From Cryptomeria japonica (taxonomy: Eukaryota > Streptophyta > Pinopsida > Cupressales > Cupressaceae), in assembly GCF_030272615.1 (NCBI RefSeq), contig NC_081405.1, positions 570,087,095-570,151,094 on the forward strand: a stretch of 64,000 bases of DNA, read 5' to 3'. Below are positions 23,663 through 35,752 of this stretch, piece after piece. The translations under genes were made by a program, and so were the position numbers. Positions within the stretch are counted from its first letter, which is position 1. The number at the start of each line of letters is the position of its first letter. A model generated the notes under the pieces. It was given only the letters and a program-made list of their open reading frames with translations, ran no database searches and was not told the DNA's origin.

Positions 23663-25293
23663 ATGGAGATTGAGTCTGATGGAGGTGATCACTCGCCTCC
23701 AGTTCCTGCCTCTGTCCAAATTCCCCTGCAACCAAAGAAATCGTTTAGCAAGGCTGTTGGCAAGGGTTCGTTCTCCATTGACCAGGATGCTAAATTCGTC
23801 GCAAACGGTGGAAACGAAGCAGGCCCAGAAGGTATGGACCTTGGGTTTGCCTCCAACTCTATCATAATTTCCCCTAATACTTCCATGGCCAAGGAAATTG
23901 CTTCTAAAAAGAATAGGCTGAAAGATACTGCAATTTTTTTTTGCTTGTGTTGATTCTGAAAAATGCCCTCCACGAAAATTTATGGATGACTGGTTTCATA
24001 ACTACTGGAATTTAAAATTAGGGTTTCAAATTTCATTTTGTAGGCAAATTCAGAAAGGTTTATTCAATCTTTTATTCAGTTCCCATGTTATACAAGTTGA
24101 AGTCTTAAGAAATTGTATTGGAATGTCCGGAAAACTGCATTTTGAGCCCTTGCCTGGTCCCCTGAGGCAATTGCTGAAGAATTTTTAGCTGTCTTGCCCT
24201 AGGTGGGTCATTGTTAAAAACATCCCTCCCTTCCTATGGAAATTTATTCCGCATATCGTTGAACCCATTGGCAAATTCATCCACATGGATGACTCCACTC
24301 GGCTTGTTCCCCATCTCGATGCTAGAGTTCTGATTTCCATAAAACCTAATTGATCTCTTGGATGCCCTTGGTATCAATATTGAAGGTGAAGTTTTCTCTT
24401 GCCCTCTAGAATTTTTAGGAGGACTTAACGTGTGCTTTCTATGTAAAGAAGATGGACATATCTGCAAGATTTTCCCCATTATTACTAAGAAATTGACCAA
24501 GGCTGACTTGAAGAAAACTCCCTCTGAACCCAAGAATGCTAACCCCAACCCGACGACTCTGTCCCCCCAAGTGCAGTCTGATAATTACGACACCCTCGCC
24601 AACATGTCGGACATCTCTATTACAAAACCTCACCCTAGCCCCTCTTAGATCAACTCAAACCCTAATACTGATCCAGATGGATTCATCACCGTCTCTAATA
24701 AGTCTAAGAAGCACAGAAGGAAAAATGTGCAACAGCTAGCGCTTAACAACATCATGGGTGCTAATTTGTCAGGTCAAATTTCACAGCCTAATCTTGAGCC
24801 CACTCTGTCCATAGGGGGAGGTTTGTTTTCACAAGTTAAAAATATCATTAAGAACTTTGAGATCGACATGAGCAGTGGCTCTGTGATCTCTCAGAAGGCC
24901 ACTATCAACTCTGAAAGCTCCACAGAACCCACCCCCTATGTCAGTATTACTGATGAATTTAGCCGAAACCTTCCTCCAAAAGTTTTCAATGGTATTGAGG
25001 ATGATGTTGTTATTCAAGTCATCATGGTTGACCCTAATGCTGATAGAAACTCTACTTTTTTTCCCACTAATGTGGAGATGGATTTGAATAAAACTCCTAA
25101 CCAGAATATCACTGCTCTCTCTCATAAGATTGATGAATCTGGTGATGACCACGATGACCGCACTGAAGAGCCTAATCAGAGAGGCTACCCCCTGGGCTCT
25201 AAAAATAAGACCTCCTCTGGTAAAAATAAAAATAGCAATCGAAAGGATCTGCCTTCCTGTGATACTAGCCCTTATGCTACTAATGTCCCGTAA
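23663..25293 (+). pseudogene. LINE-A2 ORF1, broken
   Basis: Starts MEIESDGG at the first ATG after the leader. The order matches A1: KKSFSKAV block, DDWFHNYWNLKLGF block, knuckle, basic patch, AT-hook. The knuckle reads CFLCKEDGHICKIF, so the last cysteine is lost. The AT-hook has decayed to QRGYPLGSKNK. Frameshifts near 23935-23950 and 24110-24360 and a TAG near 24648 break it. The stop TAA at 25291 lies 19 nt before the ORF2 ATG. Confidence 0.85.
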
Positions 25294-25312
25294 CTCTTTA
25301 TCCTGGTTATCC

Positions 25313-28300
25313 ATGAAGTACATCTCATGGAATATTAGAGGTCTGGAAGCTCCGGACAGGAAATGTATTGTAAGCTGTTCTTAGATTCACATAAAGATTT
25401 GGACTTTCTCATGCTTCAAGAGCTTAAAGCTATTAATTTTACCCTAGATAATAGCCTCAACTATATCTGGAATGACTCCATTAAAATCTGCTCTAACCAT
25501 TTTAAAGGTAAGGGTGGAGTTGGTCTACTTATTAATCCAAAATGGTTGAAACTTATTATTAATAAAGGGTGCTCCCCCTGCAATAGGGTGATTTGGGCTA
25601 CTATTAATGTTGACAACACTCTGATTGGCATCTGCTCTATATGTGCTTCCAATGAATATAAAGAGAGAATTACTCTTTGGGACTGGATTGCCTCTCTCCC
25701 TAATATACCTTGGATCCTGGGAGGAGACTTTAATATGATTGAGAACTATGATGACAAGATGGCAGGCAACCCCTTTGACTAGAAAGGTAATGAAAAATCC
25801 CACTGGGATAGGATGAAACGGGTGAAAAATCTTTTTGACCCTCTATTTGGCAATAAATCTAATTCCAAGGGTCTATGGAACACTTGGTACAATTTTCAAA
25901 AAGGTTGTAATAGGATATACTGTAGACTTGACCGGTTCTATGCTAATAAAGATGTCTTCTCCTTCACTCCTATTAATCAAGGTAACCCTGTTGTCATTTG
26001 CCCCTTTACTCTATGGGATCACCACCCCATCACTGCTATCATTGAGTTTTCTAACTCTACTCCCTTTAAGAGGGAGACATACAAGAAATTCATTCTTAAC
26101 ACCAACCCACTTAAAGATGTTGATGTCCTTACTGCTATTAATCTTATCAGGGATATTAATAAGAGCAACAAGAACTTAGCCTCCCACATTGACAGATAGA
26201 ACTATAATATTGTCTCTTGGCAAAAACTCTTACAGACTATCGGCCAAAAAAGATCCAAAGTTTTTAGATTTGAGGAGAAAACTCTCAATCTTAGACTCCT
26301 CCACCTTGAGAATGAGATCTAGCTTAATCCCGCCAACACCGACCTTGCTATTCAAGTGGCCAAGGCTAGAGATGCTCTTAGAATGCACCAACAAGTTAGA
26401 ATTAAGGGTGCCATGATTAGAGCCCGCACCTATTGGCTCCAATTTGGAGATATAGGCTACAAATTCTTTTTTAATCTGCTTAAGCATAAACACAGTAGGG
26501 AGAAAATTGACAGACTTTTTATTGATGATAACATTATTGACAACTTAGAAGACATAAAAGAGGCCTTTCCTCTCTTTTTCCAAAAACTTTTCACCTCTGA
26601 AGAATCAGAGTCCGCCAAGGATGTCAGAATTAAGTACCTAACCCTTATTCTCTATAGGATCTTGAAGGAGGAATCCTGCAACCTTAAGAAGCATTTCATT
26701 GTTGATGAAATCTAGAGAGCTATCAATTCCCTCCATGATGACAAAGTCTTGGGGCTTGGTGGGCTCCCCATTGAATTCTATAAAGCCAATCTCAATTGGA
26801 TCTTCTCTGATTTGGTCGATATCTACAATGACGATCTTCTTAAAGGCTCCCTTGGGAGCACCATCAATAAGGGAATTATTAAACTCATTCCTAAGGATGG
26901 GGATAAGGCCTTCATAAAAAAATGGAGGCCCATAACACTTCCTAATGTGTCCTAGAAGATCCTTTCTAAAATGTTGGCTATCCGGATTAAGAAGATTCTC
27001 CCCAAATTCATATGCCCCACCCAAATCGGCTTTATTAAAGGCATATACATCTTGGAAAACCTCATCACTAGTTGGGAGGCCATGGAGTGGTCTAAAGTCT
27101 CGGGTCAAACCACTGCTATGTTTCTCCTCGATTTTGAAATAGCCTATGATAGGGTGGAATGGGACTTTATTGTTTTGATGCTTAAAGCATTTGGCTTCCT
27201 CGCTGAATTTTGCTCCTGTGTTAAGGTTCGCCTTCATGATGCTTTTGCTCAGGTTGATTTTAATGGCTCCCTCTCCTCCTCCATCATGCTTTCCCAATCT
27301 ATTAAGTAGGGGTGCCTCTTGGACCCTACCCTTTTTGTTATTGCCTCTAATGCTCTGTACTACCTCCTTAGGGATAACTCTCTCTCCCCCAAGATTATTG
27401 GGATCAGACTCTTTGATGAGAATGAACTTCTGAATATTCAGTTTGTCGATGACACAACCTTGTTTCTTGAGCTCAACAAGAAAAATTTGGAAAACCTTAG
27501 CATTAAAATCCAAGTCTTTGGATCCATTTCTGGAGCTAGGATCTCCCAAGCCAAGTCCACCTTCCTCAGCTAGAAGGAACGTCCCCTTGACTGGTTTGGG
27601 TAATTTGGCTACCAATGGGGTGGCCCGAACAAAATTGTTAGATATCTTGGTGCCCCTTTCTCTGTGTCCCCCTCCCTCAAAGACATGTGGATTTGGGTCA
27701 AAGATAGAATTGACAAGAAAGTTAATAAATGGAACAATAAGCTCCTCTCCCTGGCTGGCAAGGTTCAAGTCTGCAAGAAAATCCTTTCCTCCTATAACAT
27801 CAATTACTCATCCACTTGGATGTTTAGCAATTATCATATCTTGGAAATCCAAAAGGTTATCAGGCGATTCCTCTAGTCTGATGGTAAAGGTAACAATAAT
27901 CTTCACTCTGTTAACTAGGACTAGTGCCACATTGAAAAAAGCCTTGGTGGCCTGGGTTTGAAAGACCTCAAGACCTAAGGCATTGCCCTTGCAGCCAAAT
28001 GGATCTTTCACACCTTTGAAGGTCAAGAACCTTGGAAGGTCTTAGTTAGAAGTAATATTGAGGGTGTTGTTCCTAAGAAGGCGAAATCATGGAAAGGCCT
28101 CCCCTTCTCCGACCTTATTGCCGATGGCTTCCTTGTCTCCGTCCAAGGCTCTTGTGTTTTTCAGATCTATTTGGGAAGCCTGGGAGCATGTTAGGGGGTT
28201 CTTAATCCACACTAATGTCTCTTATGGTGACCTGATTCATGGTGAGAGCTCACTTTGGTGGAACCTCTATGACGCTGGCAAACCCCTTTTCCTCACCCAA

Positions 28301-29347
28301 GGCTATTTGGGTAGAGCTTGGGCCAGTAAAGGGATCAAATACCTCTTTGATATTTTGGAGCATGGTACTCTTATTCCTTGGGATATTCTAAAAACTGAAT
28401 TTGACCTCCTCCATGCTAAAAAATAGACTTATAATCTTATTAAACAGGCTTGTGCTGCCTTTGGTTTCCCTAAAAGTTGTGATGTTGATTCTCACAGATT
28501 TTTGTCCTTCAAATGGACTGATGGTACTCTTTTGGCTAAAATTAAGGCCTGCAATATATATGTTGTTTTGAATTCTGAAACTTCCATTACTATGCATGTT
28601 AATAAACTTTGGTACTCAGATCTGTCTGTTCTTCAGTGGCAGAAAAAATTCACTAGATTATGGAAAAGTCCTATCGATCCGAAAATCAAGTGTTTTAAGT
28701 GGCTTTGCACTCTTAACATACTTCCTATCAGGCATCATGGTTATACTAATTTATGCTCTATTTGTAAACTTCCTGAGACTGACAAGCATATTCTCTTTGA
28801 TTACTCCATTGCTAAGGAGATCTGGCTAATGTTTGGTATCTCTATCCCTTATATTGTTAATATTATGGAAATTATTTCTGGTCACATTCAAGGTTTGAAA
28901 AAAGATGCTAACATTTTTTGGTTTATTTTATCTACCTAAATTCTTTGGCATATATGGAAGATTAGAAATGCTGACAGATTTGAAGGCCAACCTAGGGCCC
29001 TTACTGAGTCTTTTTGAAGACTCACATATTCTAAAATTGCTCTGCAGGTTGCCTTTACTATGAATGTCGAGAGGAATAAACTACGGAGGTTCCTCAAAGA
29101 TGGTTACGCATAGATGTTCATCTATGAGATGGTAGATGGCTATGAGTGGCGTCATAACATGGACAACTTGTCCTATTTTGAGGAGGCCCTCAAGAGACTA
29201 AGCAATGATATCAGAAACAACAGTGAGCCCTCCTTTGCCCATGTTGAAATGCTCGCACCAACCCAGAACCAGAAGACCAATGTCTAGATGGAAGGGCACC
29301 AGAGATGGACTGCCTGGGTGGAAAACTATGAAGAAGTCCTCTCTTAG
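25313..29347 (+). pseudogene. LINE-A2 ORF2: endonuclease-reverse transcriptase, broken
   Basis: Begins MKYISWNIRG. Endonuclease motifs MLQELKA, GGDFNMIE and the HHP part of the SDHHP block (here WDHHPI) are visible, then reverse transcriptase motifs LDFEIAYDRVEW and FVDD, then zf-RVT (CSICKLPETDKHILFDY, last ligand lost) and the lineage-A tail (MEGHQRWTAWVE). About 16 in-frame stops can be placed and most are TAG, at sites where the sister copies have TGG or CAG. There are also frameshifts, including one near 28155 close to the position of a shift in A1. It is not functional. Confidence 0.88.
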
Positions 29348-29554
29348 GATTTTGGTCATTTTTGGATATTTTGATGGCCTCATTTACTTCCTTTTTTGTT
29401 GATATTGCTCTTTATGATACTCGGTTTTGTATTGTGCATCACGTGGTATGATCCAGGATCTCTGTTGATACTTTGAGCTCTTGGTGGTTTAGGATTGGCC
29501 TCCCACTTTCTTTGTCCCCCTTTGTTTTATCTTGATCTTTAATATTAAAAAAAG

Positions 29555-29567
29555 AAGTTTGAATTCA
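29555..29567. repeat. Target-site duplication, right copy (LINE-A2)
   Basis: Perfect partner of 23442-23454 (AAGTTTGAATTCA). Confidence 0.9.
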
Positions 29568-29849
29568 CTTAATTTATTTGTTTTGTACTGATTTAATTTT
29601 AATTTTGATTTACCATATTACAATTTTTTAAAATTAAAATTCTATCAAAGGGTATTTGCTTTAATAGTAAGTTCATGGTGTAGGCATCTAGATGGTGCCA
29701 GTCCAAATCTTCTTATTAAAAAGTAAATTAAAATAATACAAATTTTTTTCATTTTTTATAAATTATTAATTTTAGAAAGTAAAATTTTCAATCTTAGAAA
29801 TTTCTTTTAGAATTAATTAGTTTCATGATTTATGTATATATATGAAAAG

Positions 29850-29881
<32 letters not shown>

Positions 29882-30929
29882 CTATGTGTGTGTGTGTGTG
29901 TGAATAGATCATATATAAACTATACACCAATCATTTTAAAAGTTTAAAATACAAATGAATTAAAATTTTACTTTCCAAAATTTTAAAAAATAATATACAA
30001 CTTTAACAAATGTTGTACATGTTTTGACACTCTTTCCCCACATATATAAACTAATTTTTATTTAATATATTTATCTTGTATTACATAAAATCAAATAACA
30101 AATGTATAAAAAAGTTAGAAAAATTTTCACATAGATTTTCACATTCATTGGGCTTTATAATCACATAGATTTTCACATTCATTGGGCCACATTTATTTAC
30201 ACATTCTCAAATATGATATAAAAATTTATAATCATCGAGTTTTAGTCTTTGAAGGGGGTTTTATGACACTCCAAGTTTTCTTTTATATTGTTATTTGCCT
30301 CACATTCTCTTCACATCTACCAATTTTGTTACTCATCGGCTCACAATTTGTAGCATGCAGACAAAAATATTTTATCTTTTTCCTCTATTTATACACTACC
30401 TCCGTTCTATCTTTTATTTCCTTTCCCATGCTCCCTTCACACACATGCGCTTACCTTTTCCCAGATTCCTATCAAAATTAAATTTTACAGTATAATTTAT
30501 TCACATTAAATTTCTTATGTACCAATCCCTTGGTTCACTATTAAATTTGGCCCTCAAATATTTAATGTGTTCCCTAAAACAATCATATCAACTCATGGAT
30601 TAGTCTAACTGATTTTTTTAATTAAATATTATTTAAAAAAATAGAATATATATTAAATATATCAAATTTTAAATTATGTGGAGTCTCTAAAATATGCTAT
30701 TATAGCTAGAGATGGATATTGAATTACATAATATATATTGTCATTATGTGGATACAAAAAATATATACTTCCATATACATAGTTTTGTAAAAAATAATAC
30801 AATTTTAATTTTCACTTTAGTCATCTAATATGTGAAAAGATATTAGAAGTTACTTCAATGAATATAGCAGTTTGATTGACATGAACTCTTTTTCAGCTTT
30901 GAATTCTTAAGTTTTTTTTTAGCATAATG
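29568..30929. other. Gene-free AT-rich stretch
   Basis: No gene is recognised. It includes a palindromic microsatellite (next entry) and a tandem pair of CACATAGATTTTCACATTCA followed by TTGGGC (about 30127 and 30162). A segment near 29650-29700 ending CCAGTCCAAATC is faintly tRNA-like and might be a SINE relic, but it does not fit box A and box B well. Confidence 0.5.
29850..29902. repeat. Palindromic microsatellite (CA)n(TA)n(TG)n
   Basis: About 10 bases of alternating CA, then about 20 of TA, then about 18 of TG. The CA and TG arms are complementary, so the whole can fold into a hairpin or cruciform. Confidence 0.9.
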
Positions 30930-30938
30930 ACCATAATT

Positions 30939-31768
30939 TTTTGTTATGGGTAAAAAAGGGTTTAGAAGGAACCCAAAACCCTTTAAATAAAGCTACTTAT
31001 AAGATAACCAGTACTAATTAGCAACAAAACCGAGGAACAAAATGCTATAGAAAGATAGAAACAACAACACATAGTAGAATCAGAGAGCAAAAAGCTACCT
31101 CGAAGGAAAGAAACAATAGACCCATAGCAAAAAAAATGACAAACACACAACAAAAGCTAAACAAAACAAACAAAGAGAACTACTTTAACATATTCAAGGT
31201 ACTAGTAGCTTCAAGCTCCTACTGGTATATGTTTTGATGAAGTTCATGCAACTTTTATATGTCCTTTTTGCTTCCACAAATTTATTCTTGCTTCAAATCC
31301 TATCACAAGGATCTTAATGATTGGTACTTGCCATCTCCCCTGTAATGGCCACATTCACATACTAATCATCTTTTATTTCCTTCAGCTTCCTGTAAAGGAT
31401 AAGGATGGCCTTAGTACTATTTTCAATAGAGCATTTTCTTACTGTAACAATTCTCTCCATATTCTAATTACTCTATGACATTTTTCTCTTCATACCCTGC
31501 ATCTTGTCATCAAAATCATTCCTCACTTTTTGAATTCTTTTCTCTAACAAAATTCTCAAGGAATTCACTTCCTACTTCATAACATCAAGGGAATATTAAA
31601 AAATCATCATTCTCACTAGAGCCCAAATCATTAACACTATCCTTAAGTATTGAGAAGAAGCCTATTTTTCAAGGATTGTAAACTTATGTTAATCTAATTA
31701 ATTTCCATATGAAAAATTTTAGCTTTCAAAAATTGACCAACCATTGTCTACTTTTCAAGGCACAACAC
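30939..31768 (-). mobile_element. LINE-B 3' remnant
   Basis: The minus strand ends GGGTTTTGGGTTCCTTCTAA, then ACCCTTTTTTACCCATAACA. This matches the 3' end of the LINE at 58923-62362 (GGGTTTCGGGTCCCTTAAAA, then CCTATTTTTAC). Upstream of it a broken frame encodes a coiled-coil-like stretch (LLEKRIQKVRNDFDDKMQG) as expected for the C-terminal part of ORF3. A weak 9-bp flank match (ACCATAATT at 30930, ACTATAATT at 31769) may be the target duplication. No RNase H or reverse transcriptase is present. Confidence 0.55.
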
Positions 31769-31781
31769 ACTATAATTGTCA

Positions 31782-31990
31782 TGTAACGCCCTGCTAAGGA
31801 ACCCCAGAGGACAACTCAACCAACTAAGTAACCTCTAGGAGACAAACATATATATTTTTTTTCTAAAGAAATACATTAACTCATTAAACTATGATAATGA
31901 TTAACATAATATTAAACATAAGAACAACTTATCTAAGCACAAGTGGAAATAACTTAAAACAATAACACCTATGTCCTGTAAGGTTCCCTA
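31782..31990 (+). repeat. Possible LTR edge
   Basis: Begins TGTAACGCCCTGCTAAGG, the style of start seen in many plant gypsy LTRs (compare TGTAATACCCC at 57444). No partner LTR, primer site or internal region is seen. Weak call. Confidence 0.25.
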
Positions 31991-32065
31991 ATATCGTTTT
32001 ATGATAACTTTTTGTATGTATATTTTTTTATATATAAGATATAATTTATATATAAAAATAAAAGT

Positions 32066-32070
32066 AATTG
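32066..32070. repeat. Target-site duplication, left copy (gypsy-derived element)
   Basis: AATTG, repeated at 35748-35752. The paralogous unit at 20981-21000 has the uninterrupted site TAAGTAATTGTATTTCAATA, which confirms the boundaries. Confidence 0.9.
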
Positions 32071-32882
32071 TGATGTGGGAGCATCCCCGGTCTATGAACA
32101 ATCTTGCATCAACCAAAAATACTGGTTTACTTTTGTTTCCTTTCAGTTTTGTGTTGCAACTTCTATGTTTCTTCTAGCATTCCCTGGTAACAATTTATTT
32201 TCTGTTGCAGATCAGATTCATATCTTTCAAACGTGTTCTTATTTCTTATTCTATATTTTTTAGTTCATGTGAATATTTTTCTGGCAAGTTGTCACTTCTG
32301 GATTGTCTATTTCTTGGTTCCCAGAGCAGTTTTGAGCTTAACAACTAGTTGGAGATTTCTTCTCTTGCGGAGAGATTTCATGGCTTGCAGATCTAATTGA
32401 CACCATGTACAATGTTCCTAGGCCCTTGGCCAACCTTCTTTGGTGGTCCAAACTTTGTTGTTGTCTTTGGTAGAGGAGATCTTCACATTTTGGGTCTAAC
32501 CTATTTTACAAATTTAATTTTCTTATCTTCGAGAATGTAATCCTTTGTGGCTGACCCAGATATCTTTAAGATAATATATATATTGTTGTATTCGATCCTT
32601 TGGGAGATAAGTGAAGAATAATTATGATTTAAACTCCTGATTTGTAATTTGAACTCCTCTAGAGGTCCAGATGGATTATATTTTGGAATGTATTATGTAA
32701 TAAGCCCTATAAGCCGACATGTTTTCCCACATGTTGCTGGCTAGTTTGTAATGAATCTATGATATTATAGATGTTTTATTTTGCATTTTCTACATTTTTT
32801 GTTATTGCTTTCATTGTGTTACTCTTGCTACATGATCCAGATTGTTCTCCTTGAGGATCCTCCAGGTCATGGCTACCTTGGA
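32071..32882 (+). repeat. 5' LTR of the gypsy-derived element
   Basis: Aligns along its length with 34939-35747, for example TTGCATCAACCAAAAATA and GATTGTTCTCCTTGAGGATC. The right end is mutated relative to the 3' LTR (CTACCTTGGA against CTACATCA). Confidence 0.88.
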
Positions 32883-32897
32883 TGGTATCAAAGATGG
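32883..32897 (+). promoter_or_regulatory. Primer binding site, tRNA-Met type
   Basis: TGGTATCAAAGATGG resembles the plant initiator tRNA-Met complement (TGGTATCAGAGC) and lies directly after the LTR. Confidence 0.75.
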
Positions 32898-33085
32898 TTG
32901 CAAACATTGGGGCATTACTTTGGGTGAAAAGAGTGCCTAATTGAGGCAGCCTACAAGTGTGTTCAATAGATCACCGACAAAGAGGCAATTGGAACTTTGT
33001 AGTCAAATCATCGAGTTGAGGCAGTTGCACCAAATCAAGGGAGGAGATTTCACTAAGAAGGCTAAACCCTAGAAGGGTAGAGCAG

Positions 33086-34456
33086 ATGATGGAGTATTTC
33101 AAGATTGAGATGAGGAATGAGATCCAAAACACAGTGCCTAGTTTGCAGAGGAATATAAAATCAGAGGATGAGTATGAAGAGGCAAGGGAAGAGCTAGAGG
33201 CCAAAGAGGTTGAAGGACCAGTAGATGAGAGAGAAGAAAGATTTGTTAGAGTGGTGGCACGAGTAAAATTCATAAAGTGGAGGTTTCTAAATTTTAGGTA
33301 CACTGAATCCAAAAGACGTGATAGATTGGATTAGAGAATTGGAGGACTACTTTGACTTTGAAGATGTTAAAGACCCAAAAGGGTCCAGTTAGCATAAACT
33401 AAGTTGAAAGGGAATTCTACTTTATGGTGGAAAGAGTTGCAAAAAGATAGAGTAGAGAATGGTGAGATGAAAATCACCTGGTTGAGGCAAACAGTTGCGA
33501 GATTGAAGGATAAATTCATTATGGGAGACTATGAGTTGGAGTTACTCAAAAAGTTGCAGAACTTGAAATAGAAGGACATGAGTGTGAAAGAGTCCTACAA
33601 GGTGATGATCAGATTCAAACATTGAGAGATGGATAGGGAGAAGGTGGCTAGATACATAAATGGACTCTGATTTAAGATTCGGGATGAGATGAGTATGTTG
33701 AAGATTTTTAAAGTTGATGGGGCTTACCAATATTCTTTGAAGGCTAAAGATAAAGTGAAAAGAAGACAGAAGAAACCCTAAGGGAAGAGAGAGGCATGCA
33801 TCAGATAGAGGGAAGATGAGTAGAAGTATGGAGAATTAGACTAATAAGGAACCAAAATCTAAATGTAGTAAAGAATCAGACCAAAAGACACAAAGAAAAG
33901 GGAATGGTAGTAGAAATAGGGAGGTCTTGGGTAAATGTTTCAAGTGTGGAGAAATCGAACATAGATATTATGAGTGTCCTTGGGATAACAAAGGAATGCC
34001 AATAAATTTCATGGCACGCGAGGAACAAAATGTTGGAGTTGCATATGTAAGCATGATAGCATCAGAGCAGGGAGAATCCCTTATGTTTATAAGAATCTTG
34101 GTGGAGCAGAGCAAAGAAGAAACTGGACCTTCTCAAAGGAAGAATCTTTTCCGGATTGTATGCAAATCAGGTGGTAAGTGTTGTAAGGTTATTGTGGATA
34201 GTGATAGTACTTACAGTAGAGAAGCTTGGTTTGAAGAATCTTGAGTATCATTGTCCTTACAAGGTGAATCAATTGCAAGATGATCATGTGGTAGAGGTGA
34301 GAGAGAAGTGCTTGGTGAATTTTAATATTGGACCTTACAAAGATGAAGTCTTGTGTGATGTTTTGCCTATGAGTGCTTGTCATGCTTTGTTGGGTAGACC
34401 TTGGCAGTATGATAGAGGAACTATCTATCATTGTATAAGAAACCTGATCACTATTT
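33086..34456 (+). pseudogene. gag and protease remnant of the gypsy-derived element
   Basis: The frame starting near 33086 is broken by a shift near 33295-33310 and later stops. It encodes a retrotransposon gag domain (DPKDVIDWIRELEDYFDF, then ITWLRQTVARLKDKF). A CCHC knuckle, CFKCGEIEHRYYEC, lies near 33936-33977. Next is a retropepsin-like region: VIVDSDSTYSREAWF (33.8% of the way is not asserted; the expected DSG triad reads DSD) and YKDEVLCDVLPMSACHALLG with RPWQYDR, a hallmark of plant Ty3-gypsy proteases. No reverse transcriptase follows. The protease active site is altered and the frame is broken, so no product is expected. Confidence 0.82.
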
Positions 34457-34938
34457 AGAAGGATGTGTAGCAGTTTACTTTGGCTTATTTGAAGGAGAAA
34501 GAAAAGGAAGTGAATAATTTGAGTCTTGTGAAAAGTTGTAGTGATGAGAAGCAGGATAGAGAGGTTGTGTACTGGATGATGGTATGGATCTAAAGAAGGA
34601 TCTTGTGGATGAGTTTGTTAGCTAGGTAGGTACTAGATTGCAGCAAGGTTAGAGTTATGGTGGTAGATAAGAAGAACTCTAGTGGAAGAAATAAATTGGA
34701 TTTGTGGAAGAAAGAGAGTGGTAATAAGAGAGAGTGTGTAGACATGAAGCAAGGAAAAAGAGGAGAAGTGGAAAAGAATTTAGAGAATTCAGTTGAGTTA
34801 CCGGAAGGGGTTAGGAGGAAGAAATTTGCAAACAAAGAGAACATTTGGATCAGAAATGAGCATGGAGTCTATATTTGGAATTCTTTTTGATGTTCATGAG
34901 CTGCCTCTCATGGAACATATTTTTCTACCTAGGGTGTC
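34457..34938 (+). other. Unrecognised tail of the gypsy-derived element
   Basis: A lysine-rich frame (34657-34890) and stops in other frames lie between protease and 3' LTR, where reverse transcriptase would be in an autonomous element. I do not recognise the sequence. A purine-rich tract before the 3' LTR is poor (ACCTAGGGTGTC). Confidence 0.5.
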
Positions 34939-35747
34939 TGATGCTAGAGCATCCCTGGTCGATGAGCAATCTTGCATCAACCAAAAATATTGTTTTAGTT
35001 TTATTTTCGTCCAGTTCTCTGTTGCAGCTACTGTGTTTCTTTTGGCATTCTCTGGAAGTTGTTTATTTTCTATTGTGGATCAGATTCATTGCTTCTAGAC
35101 GTGTTCTTATTCCTTATTCCAAATTTTTAGTTCATGTGGATCTTTTTCCATCAAGTTTTCACTTCTGAATTGTCTATTTCTTGGTTCCCAGAGTAGTTTG
35201 GAGCTTAATGGCTAGTTGGAGATTTTTTTCTCTTGCAGAGAAATTTCATGGCTTGCGGATCTAATTGAGACCACGTACAATGTTCCTAGGCCCTTGACCG
35301 ACCTTCATTGGTGGTCCACACTTTGTTATTGTCTTTGGCAGAGGAGATCTTCATGTTTTGGGTCCGGGCTATTTTACACATTTCATTTTCTTGTCTTGGT
35401 GACTGTAATCCTTTGTGGCCGACCTGGATATGTTCCAGATGTTATATAATTGTTGTATTCAATCCTTTGGAAGATAAGTGAAGATAGCTGATGATTTACA
35501 TTTGTGATTTGCAACTTGAATTCCTCTAGAGGTCCAAATGGATTGTATTCTGGAATGTATTCTATAATAAGGCCTATAAGCATGAATGTTTTCCCGCATG
35601 TTGTTAGCTACTTTGTAATAAATCTATGATATTGCATATGTCTTATTTTGCATTTTCTACATTTTGTGTAGTTTCTTCCATTGTGTTACTCTCGTTGCAT
35701 GATCCAGATTGTTCTCCTTGAGGATCCTCCAGGTCAGGGCTACATCA
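34939..35747 (+). repeat. 3' LTR of the gypsy-derived element
   Basis: Starts TGATGCTAGAGCATCC and ends GGCTACATCA; partner of 32071-32882. Confidence 0.9.
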
Positions 35748-35752
35748 AATTG
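35748..35752. repeat. Target-site duplication, right copy (gypsy-derived element)
   Basis: AATTG, partner of 32066-32070; the following TATTTCAATAGGTTCTTGTT continues the RING unit flank. Confidence 0.9.

Larger units (their letters stand above)
23455..29554 (+). mobile_element. LINE-A2: L1-type element with both ends, heavily decayed
   Basis: The 6100-bp element lies between 13-bp perfect target duplications. It has a leader of about 208 nt, ORF1, ORF2, a 3' UTR and a short A-rich end (TATTAAAAAAAG). It is the same lineage as A1 and A3 but its own insertion. It sits in the 5' flank of RING copy 2, pointing away from that gene. Its many stops, mostly TAG, show it is old or was heavily methylated, yet the target duplication is still perfect. 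Confidence 0.9.
32071..35747 (+). mobile_element. Complete gypsy-derived LTR element lacking reverse transcriptase
   Basis: A 3677-bp element starting TGATG and ending CATCA, flanked by AATTG. The LTRs are 32071-32882 and 34939-35747. A primer site complementary to tRNA-Met follows the 5' LTR. The internal 2.06 kb holds gag, a zinc knuckle and a decayed protease, then about 480 bp of unrecognised, stop-ridden sequence, and no reverse transcriptase, RNase H or integrase. It is therefore non-autonomous, of the type described as gag-bearing internally deleted elements, or has lost pol secondarily. The LTRs differ at many sites, so the insertion is old, but it post-dates the RING unit duplication. 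Confidence 0.88.

Noticed and set aside
26638-27768. 376-codon minus-strand frame across LINE-A2 reverse transcriptase
   Set aside because: It is long only because stop codons are rare on the antisense of this ORF2. The sense strand carries the reverse transcriptase motifs.
29640-29720. Possible tRNA-derived SINE (ending CCAGTCCAAATC)
   Set aside because: Box A and box B matches are poor, and no second copy or target duplication was found.
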